Shown here: one piece after another, positions 25,801 to 38,628 of the stretch | How the letters are laid out: every line of letters starts with the position of its first letter | Position numbering within the stretch: the first letter of the stretch is position 1 | Source: Tetrahymena thermophila SB210 | Lineage: Eukaryota; Ciliophora; Oligohymenophorea; Hymenostomatida; Tetrahymenidae | Direction: 5' to 3' | Assembly (NCBI RefSeq): GCF_000189635.1 | Contig: NW_002476334.1 | Span: 186,001-250,000 of the forward strand | DNA length: 64,000 nt | Notes under the pieces: model-generated | Told to the model about the DNA's origin: nothing | What the model saw: the letters and a program-made list of their open reading frames with translations, nothing else | Databases searched by the model: none | Made by a program: the position numbers and the translations under genes

Positions 25801-28725
25801 ATGTCTTTCTAATCAGAAAAAGAAAACTTTATTCAAAACTTAGTTGATAGAGCTAGAGGGAAAAATTATGATTCTAATTCTACTAAGTCAGAATTAACTC
25901 ATAAAAATATGAAAGGAAGTGAAGATGATTGTCCTTATTTATAAAATAATAAAAAAGCAAAAGATGTTACTAAAAGCTAAAACTTACCCTTGCAAGAAAT
26001 CGAAGATAATTCAAACTTAGATACCTCAGCATCTTCGAATACACTAATCCCAAAGAGCCATCCTGTTATAAAAAATAGATTTAATGATTAAGATAAAGAA
26101 AAGTGCCCATTTTTCAAAATGTAAAAAAAATAAGATGGTAAAACAGAAGACACCAGCAATTAGAATGATTAGGAATAAATAGAAGAGAAAAAAAATTAAG
26201 AAATCTTGAGCAGCTCAAGTGATGATGAAAACGGAATTCCTAAGCGTCCAAAAGGAGGATGTCCCTTTTTACCTTCAGAGAGGAAAAAGAATCCTGGATT
26301 AGCCCATGCTTCAGAAAGATTCAGTACTTTTTATTTGAGCAGATATTCTTGCTATTTAGAAGATGACAGCATGATATCTTTAAGAAGAGACTTTAAACGT
26401 ATTTTAAATGGTAAAGCCTCAAAAAATAGAAAAATTTTTGACAGCTATCCTATTTATTTAAAGCATACACTCTTCCATGAAGAAGAATTTATGAAAAAAG
26501 TTAGATAAAAAGAAGTAGTTGAGAGATTCTTGGTATTTGATAAATACAGAGAGAGAGGAAATAGGCTTTTTAATAAATAAAAATACGAGGAAGCTTTACG
26601 CCTTTATGAAAGAGCATTAAGTTGCTATAGATGGCTTGAACTAGTAGATTCAGATGAAGATGAAAAATAAAAAGAAAAAGAAAAGAAATAAAAAAAAAAT
26701 GATGTAAAATAAGAACAAAATGAAACAAATGCTTCTAAATGTTAGGATATATTCGAAGAAAAAAAAGAAAATATAGTCACATAAAGAGTAGCACCTAAAA
26801 AGGAAGAAGTAGAAACAGATTTAAATTAACATAAGGAAAAAAGTAATGAAGTTCAAAAAAAGACATTAAGGCTTAAGAAAAAATTCAAAGAAGATAACGA
26901 CGACGAAGAATAAAAAGAATAAAAGAATAAATCTGATGATAGCGAAGATGAGTGCGAACGTGATGATGAATAATAAATTAAAGAATACAAAAACAATGAT
27001 GGTATGTCTTAAAATAAAATAAATGAACTTATTCTTTCAAGATAACAAGATATCCTTGAATAAGAAAGGTAAAGATAAATGATGCTTTCTAAATTAAGAA
27101 AAAGCAAAGAAGCTAATGGAGTAAATAACAGCGATAGCGATGATAGTAGAAAGTTAAGTGACGATGATGTTGAACATGCTCAAATGAGTAATTAGGAGGA
27201 CGATCAAGATGATGAAACTGATGAAGATAAAAAAGAGCTTGAGAGAATTTAAAACGCTTAAGAAGATTAAGCTGATGATGCTAAAAGTTTATCTGTTGAG
27301 GGGTTTGATGATGGAAGTGATAGAAACTTTTCATCAGAAGAAGAGGAGATAAATTTTGAGAAAATAAAAGAACAAAAAAAAGATCCTGATGAGACTGTCA
27401 TCTTTATGGATGAAAAGGAGAAATAAAAATTGGTAGCTGAAGAAATGTTTTTAAGACAAAATGAAAAAGAAGACAAAGAATTTAGAAAAAAATATCGTCT
27501 TTATGTAATTAAAAATAATAAGTTTTTTTATTAAAATTTTAATTTTGTAAATTTTAATAAAAGTTAACAAATTTTAATGATGAAAATGTTGTTCTTCGTG
27601 ATGGTGATGAATTAACAGATTCAAATGACATAGATTTAAGGTTTTCAATGATAGTAAACTCCTGTCTCTCTATTGGGTAATCTTGTTTTTTGTGTTTAAC
27701 TTTTTGTTTTAAATATTTCTTATTATAAAAGTGTTTGCTTTATGATGCTCGGAAACTTCAAAGAAGCTATGCAAGCTTTTAAAGATGCAAGAGCCCTTCA
27801 TAAAAAAGGAAGCATACCATTAATCAGAATGGTTTAGTGCAGGATTTATAATAAAGCAAGTACTTATCAAGAACTGCTTGAAGCAAAAGAGTGGTTCAAT
27901 GAGTCTCTTGAATGTAAAAAGGAAGAAAAGGTGTTTAACAGTGGACCTGCATCTTTAGTAGTCATGAACATTTTGAATCATGAAGCATTTTATGAGGAAA
28001 TTCGCTAAAGACTGGAATCTAAAATAAATTCATCAAGAGAAATAGAGGAAGAGAGACTAAGAGAAATGTTCGAAAGAGTAGTTGAACTTAACGAAATAGA
28101 ACAAGATATGATTTAAAGAGGTATTGTTCCATCAGAGGATGAACTAAATGGTATTGAGGTAAGAGAAAAAGAGATGGAGGAAGAACTCTCGCAAAGCATA
28201 GAAGCAAAATACTATACAATAATAGAGTCTTAAATGTTCTCTTAAAATACTAAAAAAATGGAAAATACACTTACAGAATTGTAGAATTACTACGAAACTT
28301 ACTAAGTAATGCAGTACTATAAAAATTTAGATTTTTAGAATTATGAAAATCATCCTATAATGAAAGAATTGGCAGAGGAATACAAAGTAGATATGTTAAG
28401 ACAAAAGAATTAATAAAGATTTTCCAAGCTTAAGCTTGAAAACATGAAAGAAACTTTTAACTCAGTAGAATATAACTTCTAAATTTATAAATGGGCTTTG
28501 GATGAATACATAGAAAAGAAAAAGAAATAATTAGATAAAACTCTTAAAAAGTAAGAAAAGTAGCCTAAGACAAAGATGGATAAAGCTAAATCTTTTATAT
28601 CAACACTTTTTGGAAAGTAGTCAATATTTTAATTCTTTATCATATTTATCATATTCTACTTTATAGTTATCATTTTAAGAGCTACCTAAATAATACCATA
28701 TTCTTATGGTCCAGTTAAAAAGTGA
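25801..28725 (+). CDS. TPR-repeat protein with C-terminal membrane anchor
   Basis: Three exons (25801-27504, 27564-27676, 27732-28725), phases 0 and 2, 936 residues. A TPR-type helical hairpin at about 250-280 has the usual small/aromatic spacing (GNRLFNKQKYEEALRLYERA). After a long Asp/Glu/Lys-rich linker, a second one follows exon 3 start (GNFKEAMQAFKDARALHKKG and the next helices). The C-terminal third is charged coiled-coil, and a single hydrophobic helix near about 905-925 precedes a short tail, as in tail-anchored proteins. Three short motifs of the form CPxF/CPY occur in the N-terminal region (CPYL, CPFF, CPFL). TPRs mediate protein-protein binding, often with chaperones. The exact role and membrane are unknown. 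Confidence 0.85.
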
Positions 28726-28735
28726 ATATTAATTA

Positions 28736-28916
28736 AATTTAAAAAAATTAATATATCAAAAATGCATTTTTTTTTTGAGAAATATTCTGTCACTATTTCA
28801 CAAATTTCTTCTTTGATTTCATAAGAATCCTTTTGTTAATAAAGGTGATTCTTAATTTCAACCAAAATCTTTTAGATTAGGTTGATCACTTCCCTTTGCT
28901 AATCATTATAACTCAT
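28736..28916 (-). CDS. possible small gene, convergent with the TPR gene
   Basis: ATG at 28916 opens a minus-strand frame whose first about 50 codons have coding-like composition (Gln by TAG/TAA and CAA, Lys/Glu/Ile-rich helix). The frame stays open across the stop of the TPR gene and about 370 bp antisense into it, reaching TGA near 28355. The antisense part is unlikely to be protein coding, so the true end is unknown; an unrecognised intron or a truncated gene fits. No family recognised. The end given here is only where the spacer ends. Confidence 0.3.
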
Positions 28917-30201
28917 TGCATTTTTGATAAAAATTTTGAAAATAAAATGTTTAAAAATATAAATTTAGATATTAATTAATTAATTTTTTTTTGTTTATTT
29001 CATATTTTATGTTTGTATTCAAAATTAATTCTTGAAAAATAAGTGAGACTTAGACTCAAATTAAATTAATATTATTTATTTTTTAAAATAATGCTAGATT
29101 ATTATTTAATCATAAATTAAAAAGGCATGAAACATTTTTGATATCATAAATACCTTAATTTGTTTGCTAAAACAAATTATCAATTAATTTATTTATTTAT
29201 TTATTACTTAAATAATAAAAAATATTCAAGTCTTCTTATTAAAAAAGTAAATAAATTTCAACTTAAAAAATTCACCAAAGCATGTTAACTATTTTAATTA
29301 TTATGGTTTGTTTGGTTTTCTAAAATTTCACAATTTATTTATTGTGTTAGCAAATTACAAGGTCTAGTTTTGTTATGAAAAGGTAACTTTATTTAGAACG
29401 CATTAAATACAGTTTCCCTATTTATTGATTTAAAGCATATTGAAAGTATGGTTACACATTTTTTAGTTAAATTGTGATGTGTATTTATCTGTAATATAAG
29501 ATAAAAAATGCCTCTGACTTTTTAATTTAAGGCAAAATTTTTGAGATTACTCAGTTCAATTGGTAAAGTATTAAATTATTGAGATAAAAATACGCATCAA
29601 AATAATCTTAAGCAGTTTTGGTAATATAAAAATTGATTTAGTTTTATTCTGCAGTTATAACATTTATATTACCTAAAAAATAATTAAAACTGATTCTAAT
29701 TTTATATTTGATTACATATTGCTATTTATAAAGTTTGTAATGTATTTTGATGTAATTAATGAGCTCTGATAACTTATCTTTTGGTTGAATCACACAATTT
29801 TTGGGAAAAAGAGAATGTTTCTATTCAAAAAAGATCGAATTAATATTTCAATTCAGAATTCTCTTGACTTAATCAACAAAATACGTAATAGACGATTTCT
29901 CTATGATAAATATTTTTATTTTCTAAAATTAATTAATTATGTTTAGATGTTATGAGATATTTGTAATAATTATAGATTGCTTAACAAAATCAATAAATAA
30001 AAATTTTTTTAATACATTTGTTTTAAATAAATAATTTATGAAGTTTCTTATATTTTTTGAGATAATTTATAAAAATATTTATTCAAATTTAACTAGTTGC
30101 TAAAAAAGATATTCATAAATGTTAAATTCTAAAAATAATCAATCTTCTATTAATTAAAATAATCGAAAAAGTAGTTAATAAGTAGAAATACAAAAAAAAA
30201 T
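28917..30201. other. intergenic, AT-rich
   Basis: Promoter side of the first TMEM135-like gene. A segment near 29737-29775 resembles one upstream of the second copy (37038-37075), see findings. No RNA gene recognised; a tRNA-like string near 29545 was rejected. Confidence 0.4.
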
Positions 30202-31017
30202 ATGAGTAACAATTAAGAAATTTTCGAAAAACAAGTTTAAAGTCAAGATTTATAAGAATAAGAATGTAAAAAGAAACCTAAGAAGTTTTTCGACATTGAC
30301 AGTTTGCTTAGCAAGCTCATAAAGCGTTTAATTCCTTAACAGCTAAACTAAAAAACATAGTTTTGTAAGCATGACTGTGGGTGTAGTGAAGAAATTATAA
30401 AGTAAACCCTCAAGTCTTTTTTGCTTGGTTATAGCGTTATAGGAGCAGTTGATATAATCGCATTAGTTTTAAAATCTAAAATGTTAAAAAAGAACCCATT
30501 TATTTTGTTTGTAACCTTGGTCTCTAGTAAAAATATTCGCTTTGCCTCCTTCCCAGCTTTATATACTCTTGTGATGAAATCACTTATGTGTGTATTGAGA
30601 AGAATTTTTAAGGAAGATAATGGCAAAATATGGTTTATCAGTGGCTTTGTAGGAGGATTCTTGAGTTTACTGACAAAAGAAAAAAATAATCGTTCAATGT
30701 GGAGTCTTTTCCTTTTAACTAGAGCGTTTGAAACATTTTATAGATATCACATAATTTAAAAGACTATTCCTAAATTTTAGCTAGATTATGTACTAGTGTA
30801 TTGCTTGATGATTGGCTTCACAGTAAGTGTTTACTTTACTGAACCCTCTTGCAATTCAAGAGGTCTTCATAAGGCATGGGAAAACTTTTCATGCGAGCAC
30901 AGTGGAGACTATGGAATTCGTAAAATTTATATGGGTATAATGAATAAAAAATTGCAAATTGATGGTTTACCTACTGATGAGCCAGATAAATTTATAAACT
31001 GGAATAGAAAATTTTGA
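30202..31017 (+). CDS. TMEM135-like membrane protein (copy 1)
   Basis: A single exon of 271 codons, ATG at 30202 to TGA. A short hydrophilic N-terminus is followed by a Cys/His cluster (FCKHDCGCSEE), then a hydrophobic region starting SFLLGYSVIGAVD, then RRIFKEDNGK and FISGFVGGFLSLL. This resembles TMEM135 (Cys-rich N-terminal motif, F-x-x-GY, and the Tim17-like I-x-G-x-x-G/A-G stretch). The C-terminal part has YCLMIGF and a conserved EPSCNSRGLHKAWENFSCE block. TMEM135 is linked in animals to mitochondrial and peroxisomal dynamics and lipid handling. Role here is inferred. A paralog lies 6.3 kb downstream in the same orientation. Confidence 0.72.
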
Positions 31018-32336
31018 ATTATAAAATAATTAAAACACTATTAAAAATAAAAGTATTTATATATTAATTTATCAAAAGTATTTTAAAATAAAATAAAAGA
31101 GTTTTATTTTACTTTCTTTTATCTATTTTATATTAAAAAAAGTATTTTGTATGAATTTCAATTATAATTAAAAGAGCAAATTTGAATATTTGATAATAAC
31201 TAAAATATTCTAATTCATCAAAGCTAATTTTAGAATTAAGTCTAAATAGAAAAATTTATTAGTAAAATTAAATTAATATTTTTGCTAATATTTAGTTAAA
31301 AAATGAATAAAATTTATTTGATGAATTTAAATAAATGCTTTATAAAATTAATTATATTATTAATTGTAAAATGAATTCATTCATATTCTTTTATTATTAA
31401 ATGTTTCACAAGTAAATTTTTTAAAATTCAATATACCTTTAGAAAAATACTTTTAAAAAATCATTCTTATCTTATTAAATTAAATCAAAATATTATAAAA
31501 ATATTTTTTAATTTCTATTCTATGGTTTGATTAAAATTTACACAGTTATTTATTCTAATAAAATAAAATAATTATTTATTTAAAAAAAATTTTTTTTATA
31601 AAGGAAGGTTAGATTCTTAAATAAATTTTATAATTTTTGTTTAAATTATTTCAAAAAAAATGTTAGTTTAATTTATTTTAATAATAAAAATGGCTTTTTT
31701 AAAAAAGAATATAATTAAAAAAAACTTCGAAAACATATGTCATATGAAAAGATAAAATTTTATCTACACATTTTGATATGAAAATGTAAGTAATAAATGT
31801 TTTGTTATATTAGCATGACTGATCAGCAAATTTTGAAAAAAATAAAAAAAATCAGAAACAAAGTAAGAAAATAATTAAATAAATAAATTTGGGATGAATT
31901 GAATTTAAATATTTTCTTATTTTTATTAAAAATAGCAAATATTTAAAAAAGGATTACATTTTTCTTAATAGATATGTGTAAAAAATATATTTATGTAAAA
32001 AGGATATTTATTATTATTTAAATATTTTGATTGCTTTGTTATATGTCAGTATAAACAATTAATAAGAGAAACATTTCTAATAGGTAAGAAAAAATAATTT
32101 ATAAATAGTTATTTAAGATTAAATCTTACTTGTAAAGAAATATCTTTAATTTTAGCTTAATACTTATAAAAATTCTATAAGATAAAGCAGCAATCAATCA
32201 ATTATCAAAAATTGGATTTACAGTAAAACTTATTCTTGTATTAATTTGGATAATAATTTTTGCAAAAGTTAATTAATTAAAATTAGTATTTTGAATAAAT
32301 AATTTGCTAATCTAGAGGAAAGTGATTTAAACAAAT
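31018..32336. other. intergenic, nothing recognised
   Basis: AT-rich spacer of 1.3 kb between TMEM135-like copy 1 and the flippase gene, both on the plus strand. No coding exon, repeat array or RNA gene recognised. Confidence 0.5.
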
Positions 32337-35300
32337 ATGCAATAAGACATGCAAAACACGGACAATATTGTTGATGAAATTTAAAAATCCTACCAAAATT
32401 AAATAGAAGAATCTTATTTTTTTTGCTTAAGGAGATAGAAAGTTAGAGATCAAGATAAAAGAGCTATCTACTTAGGAGTTCCAGATAATTAAGTTTGTGA
32501 TAATAGAATTTAAACATCAAAATACAATTATATTACATTTATACCTAAAAATTTACTTGTATAGTTTAGCAAACTTGCAAATATCTACTTTTTAATTATT
32601 GGAATATTTTAAATACTTCCTTCAATTACAACGACTGAGGGAAAGCCTATTGTTTATACACCTTTAACAATTATAGTTGTTATTAGTATGATAAAGGATT
32701 TTATTGAGGATAGAAAAAGGAGAAAATAAGATTAGTTTGAAAATCAGTCTGATACTAAGAAGCTCAATGTAAAAACAGGCTAATTTGAGAAAGTAAAATG
32801 GTAAGATCTAAGGATAGGCGATATAATATAAGTAAATTTAAATGAGAGATTTCCAGCAGATATTTTGGTGTTATCTAGTACTAATCAATATGTAATTTCT
32901 TTATAGACTTATTAATTAAAAAGTTAATCAAATTATTAGTGATTATCATGTGTAAAAGCATTGATTTTTTTATTTAATTATTTTGTAAACTGGATAAAAA
33001 TCTTATAAAATCTTATAATCCATTTATTTTCTTTTATTATTTATAAAGGGAATTTGTTACATAGAAACAAAAAACTTAGACGGTGAAGTCAATTTAAAGC
33101 AAAGATAGAGTTGTGCTCCTAATTTATTTCAAGATGAATAGTTTACATAAAATATAAATAATATTGGAAGATTTTAATTCATATATGAAGACCCTAATAT
33201 TCGTATTCACAGTTTTAATGGAATAATGATTGACAAGCAGGATACAGACAGTTAATAAAATCAGTATCTTCTATCTTTATAAAACATTTGCTTAAGAGGT
33301 TGTACTCTCAAGCGTACTAAATCTCTAATTGGGATTGTTATTTATTCTGGACATGATTGCAAATCTCTAAAATATGCAAATAGAGGACAGTAAAATTAAA
33401 ATTTATTTATTTATTTATTAAAATAAAAATAAAAAATATTTATTTTCATAGGTACAAGTTTGGCACAGTTGAAAAATTAATGAATAAGATGGTGCTTTAT
33501 GTATTTATTATATTGGTTTTAATAAGTATTTTCTGTGCATCATACTACACTATTTGGTACAAATAGAAAAAAGATGAGCTTCCATATTTAGTTATCGGAA
33601 AAAGTGATATAGAATCTCACCTAGTCGTTAGCTTTTTTATTAGAATTCCAATGTGGATTTTATTACTTAATCCCTTTGTTCCTATATCTTTAATGGTAAC
33701 ACTTGAAATTGTAAAATACCTTTAAGGCTAGTTGCTGAGTAAAGACAAAAATTTTGTGAACAGCATTAGTGATGAATTAGTAGAAGTAAATGGTAGTAAT
33801 TTAATAGATTAGCTTGGACAAGTAAAGTACATTCTAACTGACAAAACAGGGACTCTAACAGCTAATATTATGAAATTTAAGGCTCTATCATTAAACAGTG
33901 TTTGTTATGAATATAATTATTAACAAGATGATCATGGAATTTTAATGAGCTAGAAACTTATTGATCTTTTAAAAAATGCTTAAGAGAATTAAGTATTTTA
34001 TTAATTATGATTTATCACTGAAATGCATATTTTATTTATTTATTATTAAATTTTAGATAGAGTACGAAGCACTTATGTGTATGAATTTATGCCATGAGCT
34101 GTTAATAGAATAATAAGAGGGAAAAAGATTGTATCTTGGAACAAGTCCTGATGAAGAATGCATCATGGACTTTTGTGTTTAAACAGGTATTTATTTAGAG
34201 AGCGTAGACGAGCATAAAGTGATGACTATTTATGATTCTATCAACGATAAGAGGCTTTAATTTAAGATAATAGCCTTGCATGAATATCGTTCGGATATTA
34301 GAAAAATGTCGATTTTGGTTTAAAATTTATAGACAAAATAATATAAAATTTACTAGAAAGGAGCTATGAACACAATATTTCAATGCTGTAGATAAGATTA
34401 AAAAAATAAAATGATAGCTGTTGAAGAGCATTTAAATAATTTCGCTAGCAACATGCTTAGGACTCTTTGTCTCTCATATAGAAACTTGAGTGAAAATGAA
34501 ATCACAAAATTCTTTGATAAGTATTTATCTATTAATAGCTATAAAGCAAATCATTTATTTTTAAAAATATTTAAGGAGGAGCAAAGATCTAGAAGGTGGA
34601 AATTTAAATATTCAAGAAATGAATGATGGTCTGTTTGCAGAAATCGAAAATGAACAAATTTTGATAGGCGGTACCGGAGTTAATGATGAATTTGCAGACT
34701 AAGTTGTTCAAACTCTTTCTAATTTAAAGTAAGCTGGAATTAAAATTTGGATGATTACTGGAGATAAAAGAGAAACAGCTTTGAGTATTGGTATCAAATC
34801 AAATATAGTAGAGTAAGGTGTTGAATTAAAAGTTATTTAAGATGCTACTGAAAGCATCATTAATGAATAATTAGTAATTAATGAGCTTAAGATGTTCGAA
34901 GATTAATTAAAGTAATAATAAAAGTTAAGCATAGGTATCTCTGGATTAACTTTTTATGGAATTAATATATCAACAAATACTGAAATAAAACAAACATTTA
35001 GCTACATAATGAAGCATGCTGATTCAGTCATAGCATATCATTTCACTCCCAATTAAAAAAAATAACTTGTAGATTTAGTTCATAACATAAGTCCAGGTCA
35101 ATGTGTATTAGCAATAGGAGATGGAGCTAATGATATTAATATGTTATAGGTTGCTGATGTCGGCATAGGAATACGTGGAAAAGAAGTAATTTTAATAGTA
35201 AAAAGCAACTATTTAATTAGTATTTTATAAAAATAAATTAGGGTAGAGAGGCAGCAAAAGCTTCAGATTTTTCAATTGCAGAATTTAAACATTTAAACAG

Positions 35301-36522
35301 GCTAATACTTTATGTAGGATAAGAGGCTTATAGAAAAAACAGTCATCTAATTTTATTCAATTTTTATAAAAATCAAGCTTGGATACTTGTTTATTTTTGG
35401 ATCAATTTTTATTCTGGTTAAAGTGGTTAGTATGTTTACGATTAATGGATTTCTCAATTTTTCAATTTATTCTACTCATCTCTTCCTATCATAATTTATG
35501 CTTTGTTTGATGAAATCCACCCTTCAAATTAATTCTTTAAAGCTATACAAACTGATAAAAATATTTTAGAATCAAGACCTCAAGATTACAAAAAATTTAC
35601 CAACAATCTCATATTTTAACAAAAAAATTTTTGGAAATGGTTTTTCTATGGTTCTTTCCATGCACTGATAATAACTTTTATCTCGTAAAACAATCAATTC
35701 TATTGATTTTATTTATTTAGTTACAAAAAATTAATTTAGTATTAGAAAAAAAATATAGTAAATTAAATTTTTCTACAAAATTTTTTAGTTTTTAAATTCA
35801 TAATTATAATTTAATTTAAAAAAATATTTAGATTTTTCAGTGTTGGGGATAATTCTGATTAACATGGAAGATAAACGGATATATTTTATTAAGGAATGCT
35901 TGCATTTACTTGTTGTGTTATAGTTACAAATTTAAAGGTGTAATAATTGCACTAAACTCACTGTTTTTTGAACATATTTTTTATATATGCGAGTATTGCT
36001 TTTTATCTATTAAACCTATTTATTGCTAGTAAGATAATTAAAATAGAAATATACGAAGTTTATTCACGCTTATTCTGCTAACCAAATACTTACCTTGCTA
36101 TAGCTTTATCAATAATGACTGCATATGGGGCTGATTCTGCATATTAAGTTTTTAAATAACTTAATATCCCAGAAAAAGCTTAAATTTAGGAGCCATTAAA
36201 AAGCAAGTAAAGTATTAGATTTAGTTAAGAAGAAAAAGTGGTATGCTAGGAAATAGATATTGAAGATATGATAAAAAACTATCCAGAAAATCGCTATAGT
36301 AGTGGCTTGCATGAAAAGCTTATTTCAAAATAACAACAACAATTAAAAGATTTAAGAATAAGTAATTAATCTAGTGCTAGTATAAATAAGGCTTATGAAG
36401 AGCCATATGAAAACGATATTGGTTTTTAAAATTTATTATAAAATTAAAATTCATATGCTTAATCATCAATCAGATATTCGAATATCCCATCCATTAAGAT
36501 ATAAAGAGTGGATACATTATGA
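32337..36522 (+). CDS. P4-type ATPase, phospholipid flippase
   Basis: Seven exons with fully phase-consistent GT...AG introns: 32337-32891, 33049-33389, 33452-33992, 34057-34520, 34576-35185, 35242-35684, 35832-36522; 1214 residues. P4 features in order are [10 protein letters not shown] before M1-M2, an A-domain loop LDGEVNLK (196-202), PISL in M4, the phosphorylation site D429-KTGTLT, KGA in the N domain, ITGDK, GDGAND (815-820), the GIRGKEGREA box, the [17 protein letters not shown] segment, and ten transmembrane segments ending in a Gln/Ser-rich tail. P4-ATPases move aminophospholipids to the cytosolic leaflet of late secretory or plasma membranes, usually with a CDC50 partner (none in the window). 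The A-domain motif is DGEV rather than the usual DGET. Confidence 0.93.
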
Positions 36523-37357
36523 AAATTAAATAAAAAATTAATTTAAAAGAATTAAAGGATTTAAATAAAAAATATTTAATAAAAAAATTTTTAAATTTTA
36601 TATTAATTACCAAATATATTCTTTGTAATTATTTAAATGTTTATTAATTATATTACTAAAAGTAAAAAATTTAAAATATTATGTTTATCATTTATTTTAT
36701 ATATATTTAATCAAAAACCAACCACTTAATAATTAATTTTTAAAATTTTTCTTAAATTTAAATTTAGATTTAGATCAGATAAAAGCATATTCATAATTAA
36801 TGAAGTTATTTTTTATTTATTTAAACTTTTTGTTCCATTAGATTTGACAAAGAGATCAAATATTTTTTTTCAATTTTTAACTAACTAACTAATAAATGTC
36901 AAAAATTTTGTGGATCTATTGAGAGGTAAAAAAATTTTTTTACATAGAAGCATGAATTTTTTTTTACAATAACAATTTATATTATTTTCTTGATTTAAAA
37001 AGTTAGAATTTGCAAGTACTTACAGTAACTTCAATAATTTGGTAATTCATTTTGATGTTATTACAGAGTTTATTGACCACAAATTAAATTAGATCTGATA
37101 ATAAAAGAGATATTTGTAAGTTATTACACAATATTTTGATGATTTAAGAAGTAGAATGATATTAGGTTTAAATGACACCAAATGATGTATTGGCTTATTT
37201 TTAGGGCAACAAATAAATTATAAAAGTGATTGCTTCTAATCCTAATAAAGCAATTAATATACCTTTAAATTATAAGCGTAACAACAAAATAGATAAAAAA
37301 TAAAATAATTCAATTTTTATCAAAAACTAAAAATTTTAAATTAATTAAGAATTAAAA
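36523..37357. other. intergenic, AT-rich
   Basis: Between the flippase gene and TMEM135-like copy 2. Around 37038-37075 is a segment similar to one upstream of copy 1. Nothing else recognised. Confidence 0.45.
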
Positions 37358-38164
37358 ATGGATCAAAATTGCGATACCAAATAAGACTTTTACAATAAAA
37401 AACAGAAATAGATTTTTAGCAAATATCCTATTGACTTTGACAAGCATTTTAAGAACTTGTTTCTAAGACTAGGATTAGATGAAAATTGCTTTGGAAAGAC
37501 TGAACACTGTAAACATCCAAACAGCTGTTTTGTCGACATTCTAAAATACTCTTTAAAATCTTTTTTAATGGGATACTCAGTAACAGCAGCTATTGACATT
37601 ATAGTTATCCTTGTTAAATAGTTTAAAAAACTAAAGAGTAACCCTTTTTTTCTACTAATCACACTTATCTCAAAGAAGAATATTCGTTTCGCTCTTTTTC
37701 CAGCACTTTATACTTTGATTATGAGAGGATTAACATGCCTACTTAGAAGGATTTTTAAACAAGACAATAATAAAATTTCTTTTATAAGCGGATTTATTGG
37801 AGGTTTACTTAGTCTCTGGGTAAGAGAAAAATAAAATAGAAGCATATGGGCTTTGTTTTTGATAACAAGAGCTCTTGATTCTTTATATAGATATCAGTTA
37901 ATAAGAAAAAGAATCCCTAAGTTTGATTTAGACTATACATTTGTTTACTGTTTAATGATTGGATTTACTGTTAGCATCTATTTTACAGAGCCCTCATGTA
38001 ATTCAAGGGGATTACACAAAGCTTGGGAGAATTTCTCATGTGAAGACATATCAGATTATGGAATAAGATTTATTTATAACTCTAAAATGAATAAAGAGCT
38101 AGCAATCAAAGGTATTCCTCCTGATGAGCCTAATAAGTATATAAACTGGAATAGGAAATTCTGA
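37358..38164 (+). CDS. TMEM135-like membrane protein (copy 2)
   Basis: A single exon of 268 codons. Same architecture as copy 1: Cys/His motif HCKHPNSC, hydrophobic block from SFLMGYSVTAAID, RRIFKQDNNK, FISGFIGGLLSL, YCLMIGF, and the block EPSCNSRGLHKAWENFSCE, which is identical in both copies, as is the ending INWNRKF. The Cys-x-His-Pro motif is nearer to the TMEM135 consensus than in copy 1. Likely a multi-pass membrane protein related to mitochondrial or peroxisomal TMEM135. Convergent with the sphingosine-kinase gene. Confidence 0.75.
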
Positions 38165-38628
38165 ATATTTATTCATAGTTTCATTGGCATTAATTAATTG
38201 AGTATTATTACTATCCTTGAACCAATTAAGTTATTGGGGAATAACTTCACAATCTAATTACTTCTATCTATCTATAAATCTATAAATAAATTATGTGTCA
38301 AAAGAAGTTAAGCCAAAACCCTTATTTATATATAACCATATTAGTTTACAGATGAAAAAATAAAAAGTTTACTTTTTAATTAAATTTAAAATTTAATCCT
38401 TAAACACTAAATTAAATACTTTATAAAATAAATTATTTTTTGAGATAGACTTTTTTTAAATAAAAATTTGATAAATTTATGTTTACTTCTTAATAAATAT
38501 ACAAATAAATACATAAGTAAATAATTAATTGATTACTTTTAACATAAATAATATTTCTAATTTATCTTTTTTAAAAATAAGTATTTATATTTTCTATTTT
38601 TACTCCTAATATTTTTAATTAAATTTCT
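38165..38628. other. convergent intergenic spacer
   Basis: 464 bp between the stops of TMEM135-like copy 2 (+) and sphingosine kinase (-), so it holds two 3' UTRs. Contains a short CTATCTATCTATAAATCTATAAATAAA-type microsatellite near 38262-38290; nothing else. Confidence 0.5.

Noticed and set aside
27267-27476. Minus-strand Ser/Phe-rich ORF
   Set aside because: Antisense shadow of the Asp/Glu/Lys-rich part of the TPR gene.
29540-29610. tRNA gene (TTCAATTGGTAAAGTATT resembles a D-arm)
   Set aside because: No acceptor stem, anticodon arm or T-arm can be folded around it and GC content is too low.
34411-34626. Flippase frameshift or pseudogene
   Set aside because: A 55-nt GT...AG intron at 34521-34575 restores the frame and all downstream motifs are intact.
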